A stretch of 63,760 bases of DNA, taken from Betaproteobacteria bacterium (GTDB lineage Bacteria > Pseudomonadota > Gammaproteobacteria > Burkholderiales > SG8-41). The translations under genes were made by a program, and so were the position numbers. The notes under the pieces are model-generated. The model was not told where the DNA came from and made no database searches. It saw nothing but the letters and a program-made list of their open reading frames with translations. The DNA is taken from positions 1 through 63,760 of the forward strand of contig JANYDM010000019.1 in NCBI GenBank assembly GCA_025363575.1. The letters run 5' to 3'. How positions within the stretch are numbered: position 1 is the first letter of the stretch; the number at the start of each line of letters is the position of its first letter. Positions 44,016 to 52,730 of the stretch are shown here, in pieces.

Positions 44016-44867
44016 ATGCCGCGCCGCCTCCGTTTAGCCGCCGCGATTTGCCTGGCTTGCCTGGCTTGTCTGTGCGGTGCACCGGTCGGGGCCGCCGACG
44101 ATACACCGGCCGAACTCGTGCTGGTGCGCGCGGGCACGCTGCCGATCATCCTGACCGTACCGCACGGCGGACGTCGCGTTGTGCCCGGCATTGCCGAGCG
44201 CAACATAGCGGGCAAGCCCGGCGGCAAGGGCGCGCGCTACGTCAAAGGCGCCGACACCAATACCGACATTCTGGCGCAGCGCATTGCCGACGAGATCGAG
44301 CGCATCACCGGCAAGACGCCCTATCTCGTCATCGCTAAATTCCAGCGCAATTATATCGATGCCAACCGTGCGCCCGACGTCGCGATGGATGATCCGGCAG
44401 CGCGGCCTTACTACGACCAGTATCACGACACCGTGCGCCGTTTCGTCGACGAGATCCGCGAAAAATATCCTGCAGCGCTGCTGGTCGATGTGCACGGCCA
44501 GCGCTTCATGCCAGAGGTGATCATGCGCGGAACCCGCAATGGAAAGTCCGTCACGCGACTGCTGCAGCGCGCCGGCATTGCGTCCGTGACCGGGCCCAAC
44601 GGCATCTTCGGCCAGCTTGAGGCAAACGGGTTCAGGGTTTTTCCGGATAACAGGGTGCCGCCGACTGGAAGAGCCGAAGACGCCGGTCTCAATGGCGGCC
44701 CCACGACTGCGCTCTACGGCAGCGACAATTCCAACGGCATCGATGCAGTGCAGATGGAGTTCGGCACGAAATACCGTGAGAAGGCGACGCTCGACGACAG
44801 TGGCCGGAATGCGGGCAAGGCCATCGCCGGTTTTTACGAGGCCTATCTGAAGCAGGGCGAGCGGTAG
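44016..44867 (+). CDS. Exported N-formylglutamate-amidohydrolase-like protein
   Basis: 283 residues with a Sec signal (MPRRLRLAAAICLACLACLCGAPVGA). Marks of the N-formylglutamate amidohydrolase superfamily: ILTVPHGG with the first zinc-ligand-type His, KGADTNTDILAQRIADEI, KFQRNYIDANRAP and LVDVHGQRF. VQMEFGTKYRE near the C-terminus is also seen. Unlike cytoplasmic HutG it is exported, so cell-wall-linked or periplasmic amide hydrolysis is more likely. It begins one base after the caspase stop. Confidence 0.85.
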   Translation: MPRRLRLAAAICLACLACLCGAPVGAADDTPAELVLVRAGTLPIILTVPHGGRRVVPGIAERNIAGKPGGKGARYVKGADTNTDILAQRIADEIERITGKTPYLVIAKFQRNYIDANRAPDVAMDDPAARPYYDQYHDTVRRFVDEIREKYPAALLVDVHGQRFMPEVIMRGTRNGKSVTRLLQRAGIASVTGPNGIFGQLEANGFRVFPDNRVPPTGRAEDAGLNGGPTTALYGSDNSNGIDAVQMEFGTKYREKATLDDSGRNAGKAIAGFYEAYLKQGER

Positions 44868-44879
44868 CCCGCTAACATT

Positions 44880-44913
44880 CCCTCCCTCGCCGCGCGGGAG
44901 AGAGCAGGGAGGG
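44880..44913. terminator. Hairpin between convergent genes
   Basis: CCCTCCCT (44880-44887) pairs perfectly with AGGGAGGG (44906-44913). It lies between two gene ends facing each other (44867 and 44922), so it could serve both directions. There is no T run on either side. Confidence 0.45.
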
Positions 44914-44921
44914 GCGGGCCC

Positions 44922-45467
44922 TCAAGCGCGTTCGGGTGCTGCAGCTCCGGCGTCTATCATCAGCGCATCGTTGAAGCGGTTGAAGAAGCCGCACAACGCG
45001 ATGCGCAATGTGAGCTCGACGATCTGCGCTTCGGTGAAATGCGCGCGCAGCCGCTCAAACAGGCTGTCCCGAATGCGCTGCGAGGCGTTGGTGACCTGAA
45101 TAGCATATTCCACGATAAGTTTGTCGACGTCATCGAATTCAGGGTGATTTTCGTAGTCGAGCACCCGCTCGACGCCATCCGGTGACAGGCCTTCTATCGT
45201 CAGCAGCGGCTTGTGATGCGCGACGCAGTAATGGCATTCGTTCAGTTTCGATACTGCGACGATCGCGAGCTCGATATAGCGGAACGGCACGTTCTTCTGC
45301 GCGCGCAGCTCGAGCAGCATGCCCATCAGATGTTTGACCGACGCCGGCACGTGCGCAAACACCCCGACTTGATCGCGGAAGGGGCCGTAACCGTTCGCGA
45401 ATTTTTCGTAGACACCGCGCACGTCGGCGGGGACTTTGTCGGGTGGAACGTCGCTGACGCGTGCCAT
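44922..45467 (-). CDS. Carboxymuconolactone-decarboxylase / AhpD-like family protein
   Basis: 181 residues, all-helical. The AhpD-type motif appears as LNECHYCVAHHKPLL: two Cys in a CxxC with the following His, needed for thiol peroxidase or reductase activity. GMLLELRAQKNVPFRYIELAIVAVSKL and MLIDAGAA-type tail fit the peroxidase-related branch. It lies just six bases after the CaiB gene on the same strand, an operon-like arrangement. Function could be antioxidant defence or a decarboxylase in the aromatic pathway suggested by the Rieske gene. Confidence 0.88.
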   Translation of the reverse strand: MARVSDVPPDKVPADVRGVYEKFANGYGPFRDQVGVFAHVPASVKHLMGMLLELRAQKNVPFRYIELAIVAVSKLNECHYCVAHHKPLLTIEGLSPDGVERVLDYENHPEFDDVDKLIVEYAIQVTNASQRIRDSLFERLRAHFTEAQIVELTLRIALCGFFNRFNDALMIDAGAAAPERA

Positions 45468-45473
45468 GACGGT

Positions 45474-46661
45474 CTATGCTGTTTGCTTACCGGCGAGCCA
45501 TTCGGCGTAGACCTCGTCATTGTGCTCGCCGAGTTCCGGCGGATGCCGGTAGACCTCGAATTCGTAGCCCGAAATTTTCATCGGGAACGCGACGGTTTTG
45601 GTTTTTTTGCCGTTGGGCAGCGTCATGTCGCGCACGAGATTGTTGAATTGCACGTGCGGGTCGTTGAGGATTTCCGGATAGGTATTGATCGGCGCGCACG
45701 GCACGCCGCGCTTGTCGAAATCCGCGAGCCACTGGGCTTTGGTGCGCATCGAGAATACCGGCTGCAACAGCGCTTCGAGCGCTTTCTGGTTTTTGGCGCG
45801 CAGCGTATTAGTGGCAAAGCGCTGGTCCAATGCAAGTTGCGGCATGCCGACGGTTTCGCAGACGCCCAGCCACAGCTTGTCGTTGCCGGCGGCGATCATG
45901 AAGGGCGCATCGCTTGCCTGAAACCCCTGATAAGGCGCGGAGCGCGGGTGCGCGGAGCCCAGCCGCCGGGGCGTCCTGCCCGTGCCGAAGTATTCGCTCG
46001 TCTGCAGCGCGGCGATGCCTAGCAGTCCGCCCAGCATCGAGCAATCGATGAAGGCGCCGCGACCGGTTGCACGCGCCTGCAGTATCGCCGCCGTGACGCA
46101 AAGCGCGCCGTACAGTCCAGCGCCGAAGTCGCCGACCGGCACGCCGCTTTTGACCGGCGGCCCGTTCGCCTCTCCGGTCACGCTCATGAGGCCGCTCATA
46201 CCTTGCATGGTGGCGTCGAACGCGCCTTTGGATGCGTAAGGCCCGGCATGGCCGTAGCCGTTGATCGAGCAATACACGAGTTTCGGCGATGCCGCGCTCA
46301 GCGCCTCATAGCCGAGCCCGAGACGGGCGAGCACGCCCGGCCGGAAGTTTTCGATGATGGCATCTGCCGTCGCGCATAGTTCTTTAAGCCGTGCGACTTG
46401 AGCCGCGTCTTTGAGGTCGACGGCGATGCTGCGTTTGTTGCGATTGACCGATGCGAAGTTCTCGCTGTAGTCCTCGCCGAGGTCGCCGGCGCTCATCGGC
46501 GGCCAGCGCCGCATGTCGTCGCCGCCGTCGGGTTTCTCGACTTTGACGACGTCGGCGCCGAGGTCGGCGAGCAACGAGCCCGCGAACGGGCCGGCGGCGA
46601 TCTGGCCGAATTCGAGAATTTTCAAGCCGGCCAGTGGGCCGCGCGTGGCAGGTGCACTCAT
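45474..46661 (-). CDS. CaiB/BaiF family CoA-transferase
   Basis: 395 residues. Class III CoA-transferase marks: GLKILEFGQIAAGPFAGSLLADLGADVVKVEKPDGGDDMR, NRNKRSIAVDLKD, IENFRPGVLARLGLGYEAL and YCSINGYGHAGPY. These enzymes move CoA between carboxylic acids via an Asp-bound intermediate. It is divergent from the Rieske oxygenase gene at 46818 with a 156-base shared control region, and upstream of the AhpD-like gene. The acid activated is not known. Confidence 0.93.
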   Translation of the reverse strand: MSAPATRGPLAGLKILEFGQIAAGPFAGSLLADLGADVVKVEKPDGGDDMRRWPPMSAGDLGEDYSENFASVNRNKRSIAVDLKDAAQVARLKELCATADAIIENFRPGVLARLGLGYEALSAASPKLVYCSINGYGHAGPYASKGAFDATMQGMSGLMSVTGEANGPPVKSGVPVGDFGAGLYGALCVTAAILQARATGRGAFIDCSMLGGLLGIAALQTSEYFGTGRTPRRLGSAHPRSAPYQGFQASDAPFMIAAGNDKLWLGVCETVGMPQLALDQRFATNTLRAKNQKALEALLQPVFSMRTKAQWLADFDKRGVPCAPINTYPEILNDPHVQFNNLVRDMTLPNGKKTKTVAFPMKISGYEFEVYRHPPELGEHNDEVYAEWLAGKQTA

Positions 46662-46817
46662 GGGGGAATTTCGTTGCGGCAGAAAGGTCCATATTCTAAG
46701 CTGCGCCGCGCCGGACGGTCATTACGTATCCTTATGGGGCGAATAACCAATTTCGTTCGCGGCGTGCGCGCCCAAGGAGTATTGTCGGGGCAGCGTCATC
46801 CGCATCGGAGGAGTTAC

Positions 46818-47900
46818 ATGATAGCCAACAGTTTCGTCACCAACGCGTGGTACGTCGCCGGCATGTCACCCGAATTCGCGACCAACAAGCTGCACGGCAT
46901 GGTGATCGCGAAGAAGCCCATCGTCATCTGGCGAACGGGCGAGGGCAAAGTAGTCGCATTCGACGACCGCTGCGTGCACAAACGCATGCCGCTGTCGTGC
47001 GGCCGGCTGATGGAAAACGGCACGCTCGAATGCGCGTACCACGGTTTCACTTATGACGGCAATGGCCAGTGCGTGAAGACGCCATCGCAGCCGAACCAGC
47101 CGATTCCCACGCGGGCGAAGCTGAAGCCGTTTCCAGTTATCGAGCAGGAAGGCATGGTGTGGGTATGGGCCGGCGACCCCGACAAGATGGGCAAGGCGCG
47201 TCCGCCGCGCACGGTCGAGCTGACGAGCGGCGAATGGGAAACTTTCGCGTGCGAGCCGATGAGCCTCGCGTGCAACTACCGCCTGCTGATCGAGAACCTG
47301 CTCGACGTCACGCATTTCTACCCGCTGCACGACGGCAACATCGGCGACCTGACCGCGAGTTCGATCCCGATCGAATTCGTCGAGCAGGAGGTCGAAGGCA
47401 ATCCGTCGGTGATGACGATACGCGAAGTGCAGAATTACAAGCATCCGCCGTTCCTCGTCGACTGGTTCGGCTACGAAACGGTCGATCGCCATCACACGCA
47501 TTGCATGTCGAACCCGGGGCTTACGCGCGTGCGCTTGCGCTGCGCGCCGCCGGGCGGGCTTGGCACCAAAGCCGAGCGCGGCTACATCCTGCACCACACC
47601 CACACGCCGGTCGATGAGACCCACCATGTCTGGCGCTGGATAGTCAGCGTGCCGAAAGGGCAGCGCGCGCTGGACGGCAAGACGCCGTCTATCGATCGTA
47701 TCAAGGCGATGTTTCCCGGCGTGGTCGACCAGGACCGCTGGGCGCTCGAGCGCCAGCAGGAGATGTTCAATCTGCCGGACGACGGCTATCAGGAAGTGCA
47801 TCTGCGCGCGGACAAGTCGATATTGATCCTGCGCAAAATCCTCGAGTCGCTCGAGAAGGGCGTCAGCAAGGATCCGAACAAATCCTGGCTCGCCGCTTAA
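46818..47900 (+). CDS. Rieske aromatic ring-hydroxylating/O-demethylating oxygenase, VanA-like
   Basis: 360 residues; ATG 46818 follows GGAGGAGTTAC. Rieske [2Fe-2S] ligands: Cys52-x-His54 (RCVHKRMPL) and Cys72-x2-His75 (ECAYHGF). Mononuclear iron ligands: Asp163, His166 and His171 in LLDVTHFYPLH. The order and length match single-component oxygenase subunits such as vanillate O-demethylase or related phenoxybenzoate oxygenases. No reductase is adjacent, so electrons must come from an unlinked reductase. The nearby CaiB, AhpD-like and TauD genes suggest aromatic or organic-acid breakdown. Confidence 0.93.
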   Translation: MIANSFVTNAWYVAGMSPEFATNKLHGMVIAKKPIVIWRTGEGKVVAFDDRCVHKRMPLSCGRLMENGTLECAYHGFTYDGNGQCVKTPSQPNQPIPTRAKLKPFPVIEQEGMVWVWAGDPDKMGKARPPRTVELTSGEWETFACEPMSLACNYRLLIENLLDVTHFYPLHDGNIGDLTASSIPIEFVEQEVEGNPSVMTIREVQNYKHPPFLVDWFGYETVDRHHTHCMSNPGLTRVRLRCAPPGGLGTKAERGYILHHTHTPVDETHHVWRWIVSVPKGQRALDGKTPSIDRIKAMFPGVVDQDRWALERQQEMFNLPDDGYQEVHLRADKSILILRKILESLEKGVSKDPNKSWLAA

Positions 47901-48064
47901 GCGACCTCCGTGGTGCGCGCGTGCACCATGCGGGTGCGATATGGGCGGTTCGCGCGGCGTCGCGCCCCTGCTAAGCAATTGATCTTCAGTCAACATTCCG
48001 CGGCTCGTTAGCGGTACAGGACTTGCTTCGTCTCCCGCGTTCAATTGCATTGCGGGACGACGAA

Positions 48065-49051
48065 ATGCAGCAAGAAAATCCGGCAGCGATGCTTACGCAT
48101 CGCATTGATAGCAAGCAGGCGTGGGTCAAGACGACCCTGGCAGCGAGCGATTGGCTGTTTACACTCGATGCCGCATGCTGGCGCGAGCTCGAAATTGCGA
48201 TCGAAGACCTGCGCGCGAATCCGTTGCCGCTACTGCTGCTCACGCCCGATATGTTCGAGCTTCCGGCCTGCAGCGCGCTCGCTGCCCGGGTGCGCGCTGC
48301 AACCAGGGAAGGCGTCTCATTCGCGGTGATCGATCGCATTCCGCTCGACGGATTGACGGAGTACGAGGCGAAAGTACTGTACTGGCTGTTTTCGTCGATG
48401 ATCGCGCGGCCGGTTGCGCAAAAGCTCGACGGCACCATGGTCTACGACGTGCACGATACCGGCATGCAGGCGCTGCCGGGCTCGGGCGTGCGTCCGGACA
48501 AAACGAACGTCGATCTCACGTTTCACAACGACAACGCGTACAACAGGACGATGCCGGAAATCGTCGGGCTTTTCTGTCTGCGGCAGGCGCAGGCCGGCGG
48601 CTTGAGCCGCGCGATCAGTTTTCAGACCGCCCACAACTGCCTGCTCGCCGACTATCCGGATTTGCTGCCGCGGTTTTACCAGCCGTTTCCGTTCGACCGC
48701 CAGAAGGAGCATTTTCCCGGCGAGGATCCGATATTCTCGGCGCCGCTTTTCGAGTACGACGGGCGCTTGCGCGCGCGCCTCGCGCCCTACCAGGTAAAAA
48801 ATGCATTTGCGATGCGCGGTGAGCCGGTCGATACGCAAACCGCGGAGGCCACCGCGGCGCTCGACGAGATATTTTCGCGTGACGAACTGATAGCCGAGCA
48901 CTATATGCAGCCCGGCCAGATCCAGTACGTGAACAATCGCGAGATCGGCCACAGCCGCACCGCATTTACCGATCATGCGGCGCCGGAATTGCGCCGCTAT
49001 CTCGTGCGCATGTGGCTGCGCGACGCGGGGCATCGCGGTTATCGGGGTTGA
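48065..49051 (+). CDS. TauD/TfdA-family Fe(II)/2-oxoglutarate dioxygenase
   Basis: 328 residues from ATG 48065. The facial triad is His154, Asp156 (FHNDNAY) and His296 (NREIGHSRTAF); an Arg for 2-oxoglutarate is likely in the LRRYLVRMWLRD segment that follows. The N-terminal region (1-90) is less conserved than the core. Members hydroxylate taurine, phenoxyacetates, alkyl sulfates, carnitine precursors or amino acids. It lies between the Rieske oxygenase and a LysR gene on the same strand, with 160 bases upstream. The substrate is unknown. Confidence 0.9.
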   Translation: MQQENPAAMLTHRIDSKQAWVKTTLAASDWLFTLDAACWRELEIAIEDLRANPLPLLLLTPDMFELPACSALAARVRAATREGVSFAVIDRIPLDGLTEYEAKVLYWLFSSMIARPVAQKLDGTMVYDVHDTGMQALPGSGVRPDKTNVDLTFHNDNAYNRTMPEIVGLFCLRQAQAGGLSRAISFQTAHNCLLADYPDLLPRFYQPFPFDRQKEHFPGEDPIFSAPLFEYDGRLRARLAPYQVKNAFAMRGEPVDTQTAEATAALDEIFSRDELIAEHYMQPGQIQYVNNREIGHSRTAFTDHAAPELRRYLVRMWLRDAGHRGYRG

Positions 49052-49173
49052 TTTTTTTTGCGCCGCAAAAATATCCGCATCGGCGCATCACGGGCGGCGT
49101 TTGCCGGTAACGCGCGTGGATGTTAGATTGAGCCTGAGTTCGCCATCTGTCCCCGCACCGCTCACCAGCCCCG

Positions 49174-50082
49174 ATGGAAATTTATCAGATACGCACGTTC
49201 GTAACCGTTGCCGAACATGGCAACCTGACCAAGGCCGCGCTGCTGCTGCACGTTACGCAACCGGCGGTCAGCGGCCATCTCAAATCGCTTGAAGAAGCGC
49301 TCAATCTCAAGCTCTTCGAGCGCAGCGCAAGCGGCGTCACCTTAACCAAAGCAGGGCAGGCGCTGCTGCCGAAAGCGAAAGCGATTCTGGCGGTGGCCGG
49401 CGACTTTCGCAATCTTGCGCAGGGCCTGCAGGGCCAGCTCGCCGGCAAGGCGCGCGTCGGCACTATCCTCGATCCGTCTTTTATCCGGCTCGGCCGGTTC
49501 ATGAGCGCAGTGCTCGACCGCTACCCCTGGCTTGACATCCAACTGCAGCACGGTATCTCGACGTGGGCGCTGGAAAACGTGAACAACGCAGGTCTCGACG
49601 CGGCGTTTTGCATGGGGCGCGTGACGTCGCCGCAAGTGCAGGCGGTGCAGCTGACCGAGATGGCTTATCGCGTCGTCGCGCCGCCGGCATGGAAGAAAAA
49701 AATCGAGCACGCCGGCTGGGCCGACATAGCGGCGCTGCCGTGGATACGCGCGCCCAAAATGTCGCCGCACCTGCAAATGGTGGGCGAGATGTTCGCGCCG
49801 CACAAGCTGGAGCCGTTCAAGGTAGTCGAAGCCGATCAGGAGCAGACGATCCGCACCTTGATTACAGCCGGCGTGGGATTGGGACTCATGCGCGAAGACC
49901 TCGCGTTCGCCGCGCAAAGCGCGGGCGAAGTTTGCGTATGGCTCACCGCGCGGCCGTCGACCGCGCTATCGTTCATCTATCTGCGCGAACGCGCGAGCGA
50001 TCCGGTGATTGCCGCGATGGAAAGCGTGGTGCGCACGATCTGGCTGGATGCCGGCGCACAGGAGAGCGCGGGAGCCGCATGA
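49174..50082 (+). CDS. LysR-family transcriptional regulator
   Basis: 302 residues. N-terminal winged helix-turn-helix: EIYQIRTFVTVAEHGNLTKAALLLHVTQPAVSGHLKSLEEALNLKLFERS. The effector domain runs from about 90 to the C-terminus. It lies directly upstream of and in the same direction as the liv operon, rather than divergent, so it may control that operon or the TauD/Rieske group. The effector is probably an intermediate of the pathway. Confidence 0.93.
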   Translation: MEIYQIRTFVTVAEHGNLTKAALLLHVTQPAVSGHLKSLEEALNLKLFERSASGVTLTKAGQALLPKAKAILAVAGDFRNLAQGLQGQLAGKARVGTILDPSFIRLGRFMSAVLDRYPWLDIQLQHGISTWALENVNNAGLDAAFCMGRVTSPQVQAVQLTEMAYRVVAPPAWKKKIEHAGWADIAALPWIRAPKMSPHLQMVGEMFAPHKLEPFKVVEADQEQTIRTLITAGVGLGLMREDLAFAAQSAGEVCVWLTARPSTALSFIYLRERASDPVIAAMESVVRTIWLDAGAQESAGAA

Positions 50083-50257
50083 TACTTTCTACGCTCGATA
50101 AACCATCGCAATGACAGGCATCATGAAAAGTTTTCCCCACCGCCCGCGTTATTGCGGTTAAGCTCAAAATCATTCCTATAACGAAGCAAATTACGGATAG
50201 ACGCTGTAGTGCGGCGCCCTCACTTTGCAGATCCGGAACCGCGAAGATTTCTCGTTT

Positions 50258-51013
50258 ATGCTGAGTGCGCACAACGTTTCGAAATCGTTCGGCGGATTTC
50301 AGGCCCTCAACGGCTGCAGCATCGAAATCGGCGCGCAAAGCATCACCGGCATCATCGGCCCCAATGGCGCCGGCAAATCCACTCTCTTTAATATTTTCGG
50401 CGGCCTCTTCCCGCCGGATGCAGGCACGCTCACGTTCGACGGGCAAGACATTGGCGGGCGGCGCGCCGACGAGCTCGCGCGTCTGGGCCTGGTGCGCACA
50501 TTTCAAATTTCCCGCGAGCTCGGCGAGCTTACGGTGCTGGAGAACATGCTGCTGGCGAGCCCCGCGCAGGCGGGTGAAATCGTCTGGCGCAATTTCCTGT
50601 TGCACGCGCGCGTCCGCGCCGAGCAGGAGTCGGCAATCGGGCGGGCGCGCGGTCTGCTCGAGCAAGTCAACCTGTGGGCGCTCGCCAACGAGCCCGCGCG
50701 CAATCTCTCCGGTGGTCAGAAAAAGCTGCTCGAAATTTCACGGGCGTTGATGCTCGATCCCAAACTCATTCTGCTCGACGAGCCGACTGCCGGCGTCAGT
50801 CCGCTGATGAGCAAGACGCTTGGCGAAGTGATTACCAGATTGCGCGGGGGCGGCCTGACGCTCGTCATCATCGAACACGATATGGACGTGATCGCCGAAC
50901 TGTGCAGCCCGATTTATGTGCTTGCCGAGGGGCGCACGCTGATGTGCGGCACCTACAACGAAGTCGTGTCCAACCGCGAAGTGATGCACGCCTATCTGGG
51001 GAAAGTCGCCTGA
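50258..51013 (+). CDS. livG: Branched-chain-amino-acid-type ABC transporter ATPase LivG
   Basis: 251 residues; ATG 50258 begins the conserved MLSAHNVSKSFGGFQALNG, and a TTG 33 bases upstream is less likely. Walker A GPNGAGKS, signature LSGGQ, Walker B LILLDEP with Glu in DEPTAGVSP, switch His in IIEHDM. LivG family ATPase in a HAAT-type importer. Stop overlaps the livF start (TGATG). The system carries amino acids or other amides and acids; neighbours suggest an organic acid. Confidence 0.95.
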   Translation: MLSAHNVSKSFGGFQALNGCSIEIGAQSITGIIGPNGAGKSTLFNIFGGLFPPDAGTLTFDGQDIGGRRADELARLGLVRTFQISRELGELTVLENMLLASPAQAGEIVWRNFLLHARVRAEQESAIGRARGLLEQVNLWALANEPARNLSGGQKKLLEISRALMLDPKLILLDEPTAGVSPLMSKTLGEVITRLRGGGLTLVIIEHDMDVIAELCSPIYVLAEGRTLMCGTYNEVVSNREVMHAYLGKVA

Positions 51014-51762
51014 TGGCCGGCATCCTGACTATCAACGGCCTGCACGCGGGTTACGGCGCGGGCGACATTCTCAAGGGAATAGAGGCCGAGTTGCCCGAAG
51101 GTCAGATCATTACGGTGATAGGACCCAATGGCTCGGGCAAGTCGACGCTGATCAAGACGCTGGCGGGACTTCTGCCGGCGCGCCAGGGAGAGATCGTGCT
51201 GGCCGGCGCGCGAGTGAACGATATGAGCGCGCCTCAACGCGTGCGCGCCGGCATGTCGTACGTGCCGCAGGAATACAACGTATTCCGCAATCTGACCGTG
51301 CTCGAAAATCTGCAGATCGCGCGCGAGTTCATGAGCGGCGGGCGTGCGCCGAAAAAGAACGGCAAAGTCATCGATGACGAGCTGCTAGCGCTGTTTCCCG
51401 AGCTGCCGGGAAAATTCCGCGCGCTCGCGGGCAATCTGTCTGGCGGCCAGCGCCAGATGCTGGCATTTGCCTGTGCGCTGACCGTGCAGCCCAAGGTGCT
51501 GATGCTCGACGAGCCGTCGGCCGGTTTGTCGCCGAAATACATGGCGGACATATTCGCCACGGTGCAGCAGGTCAACGCGCGCGGCGTGTCGATATTCATG
51601 ATCGAGCAGAATGCAACGGAAGCGCTGCGCATATCGAACATCTGTCTCGTCATGGCAAACGGCCGCGTGCGCCATTGTGCGCCTGCCAGCGACGTGCTCG
51701 GCATGGAGGATCTGCACAGCCTGTATCTCGGCGATGCAAGAGAGTCCGCGGCGGTCGCCTGA
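51013..51762 (+). CDS. livF: Branched-chain-amino-acid-type ABC transporter ATPase LivF
   Basis: 249 residues. Walker A GPNGSGKS, signature LSGGQ, Walker B VLMLDEPSAGLSP. Starts inside the livG stop and its own stop overlaps the livH start, so all three are translationally coupled. LivF is the second ATPase of the heterodimer. Confidence 0.95.
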   Translation: MAGILTINGLHAGYGAGDILKGIEAELPEGQIITVIGPNGSGKSTLIKTLAGLLPARQGEIVLAGARVNDMSAPQRVRAGMSYVPQEYNVFRNLTVLENLQIAREFMSGGRAPKKNGKVIDDELLALFPELPGKFRALAGNLSGGQRQMLAFACALTVQPKVLMLDEPSAGLSPKYMADIFATVQQVNARGVSIFMIEQNATEALRISNICLVMANGRVRHCAPASDVLGMEDLHSLYLGDARESAAVA

Positions 51763-52622
51763 TGCTGCAGACCGCATTCAACGGTTTTGTCACCGGCATC
51801 ATCGTGACGCTCCCCGCGCTCGCGATCACGCTGCTCTTCGGCGTGCTCAAGTTTCCCAATTTCGCGGTTGGCGCAATGATGACGCTCGCCGCCTATATCG
51901 TCTTCGCATTGAATGTTCAACTGGGCTGGCCGTTGCTGGTGGCGACGGCTGTCGCCGCGGTGATGTTCGGCGGGCTGCTGATCGTGGTCGACCACCTGAC
52001 ATTCAAGCCGCTGCGCGAGCGCGGATCGATCACGCTGATGGTCGCCTCGCTGGGCCTGGGTTTCGTGCTGGAGAACATCGCACGCCTCGCGTATGGCAAC
52101 ACGGCGCGCAGCTTCTCGATCGAACTCGCGCGCCCGTTTCGTTTTCTCGACATCCGCATGAACCGCGAGCAGATGATCATCATCGGCGTGTCAACGCTTG
52201 CCATGATCGCGATGTACGTGCTGCTCACGCGCATGCCCATCGGCCGCGCGATGCGCGCGGTGTCGGACAATCCGGCGCTGGCGCTGGTGCGCGGCATCGA
52301 GAGCCCGCGCATCATCCGCTGGACCTGGTTTATCGCCGGCATGCTGCTCGCGGTCGGCGGCGTGCTGATCGGCATGGACCGCGCGCTGGAACCCCCGATG
52401 GGGTCTAGTTATCTCATCGCGGTATTCGCCGCTGCCATCCTGGGCGGGCTCGGCAGTCCGCTGGGCGCATTCGTCGGCGCGCTGATTATCGGCATCGTCA
52501 GTGAACTGTCGACGCTGGTGATTCCGCCGAACTACCGGATCGGGATTCCGCTGTGCGTGATCGCGCTCATCCTGGTTTTCCGGCCGCAAGGTTTGTTCGG
52601 TCAGCCCTACATACGAAAATGA
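51762..52622 (+). CDS. livH: ABC transporter permease LivH
   Basis: 286 residues. Start ATG 51762 overlaps the livF stop. About eight hydrophobic membrane segments are seen, with the LivH pattern LQTAFNGFVTGIIVTLPALAITLLFGVLKFPNFAVG at the N-terminus and RAMRAVSDNPALALVRGIE as the cytoplasmic coupling loop. It forms the membrane channel with LivM. Confidence 0.94.
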   Translation: MLQTAFNGFVTGIIVTLPALAITLLFGVLKFPNFAVGAMMTLAAYIVFALNVQLGWPLLVATAVAAVMFGGLLIVVDHLTFKPLRERGSITLMVASLGLGFVLENIARLAYGNTARSFSIELARPFRFLDIRMNREQMIIIGVSTLAMIAMYVLLTRMPIGRAMRAVSDNPALALVRGIESPRIIRWTWFIAGMLLAVGGVLIGMDRALEPPMGSSYLIAVFAAAILGGLGSPLGAFVGALIIGIVSELSTLVIPPNYRIGIPLCVIALILVFRPQGLFGQPYIRK

Positions 52623-52669
52623 GTCGCAAATGATAATGCGCTTTTCTTCGGAACACAGTGACGTTAGCG

Positions 52670-52694
52670 CCCTTTCCCCCGTCAAGGGGGAGGG
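52670..52694 (+). repeat. GC-rich hairpin inside the liv operon
   Basis: CCCTTTCCCCC pairs with GGGGGAGGG around GTCAA. It lies between livH and livM (109-base gap), and may slow RNA decay of the upstream part or set different amounts of product. Confidence 0.5.
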
Positions 52695-52730
52695 AACAGG
52701 TTGGAGCGAGATCGGAAAAATAGTCCGCCG

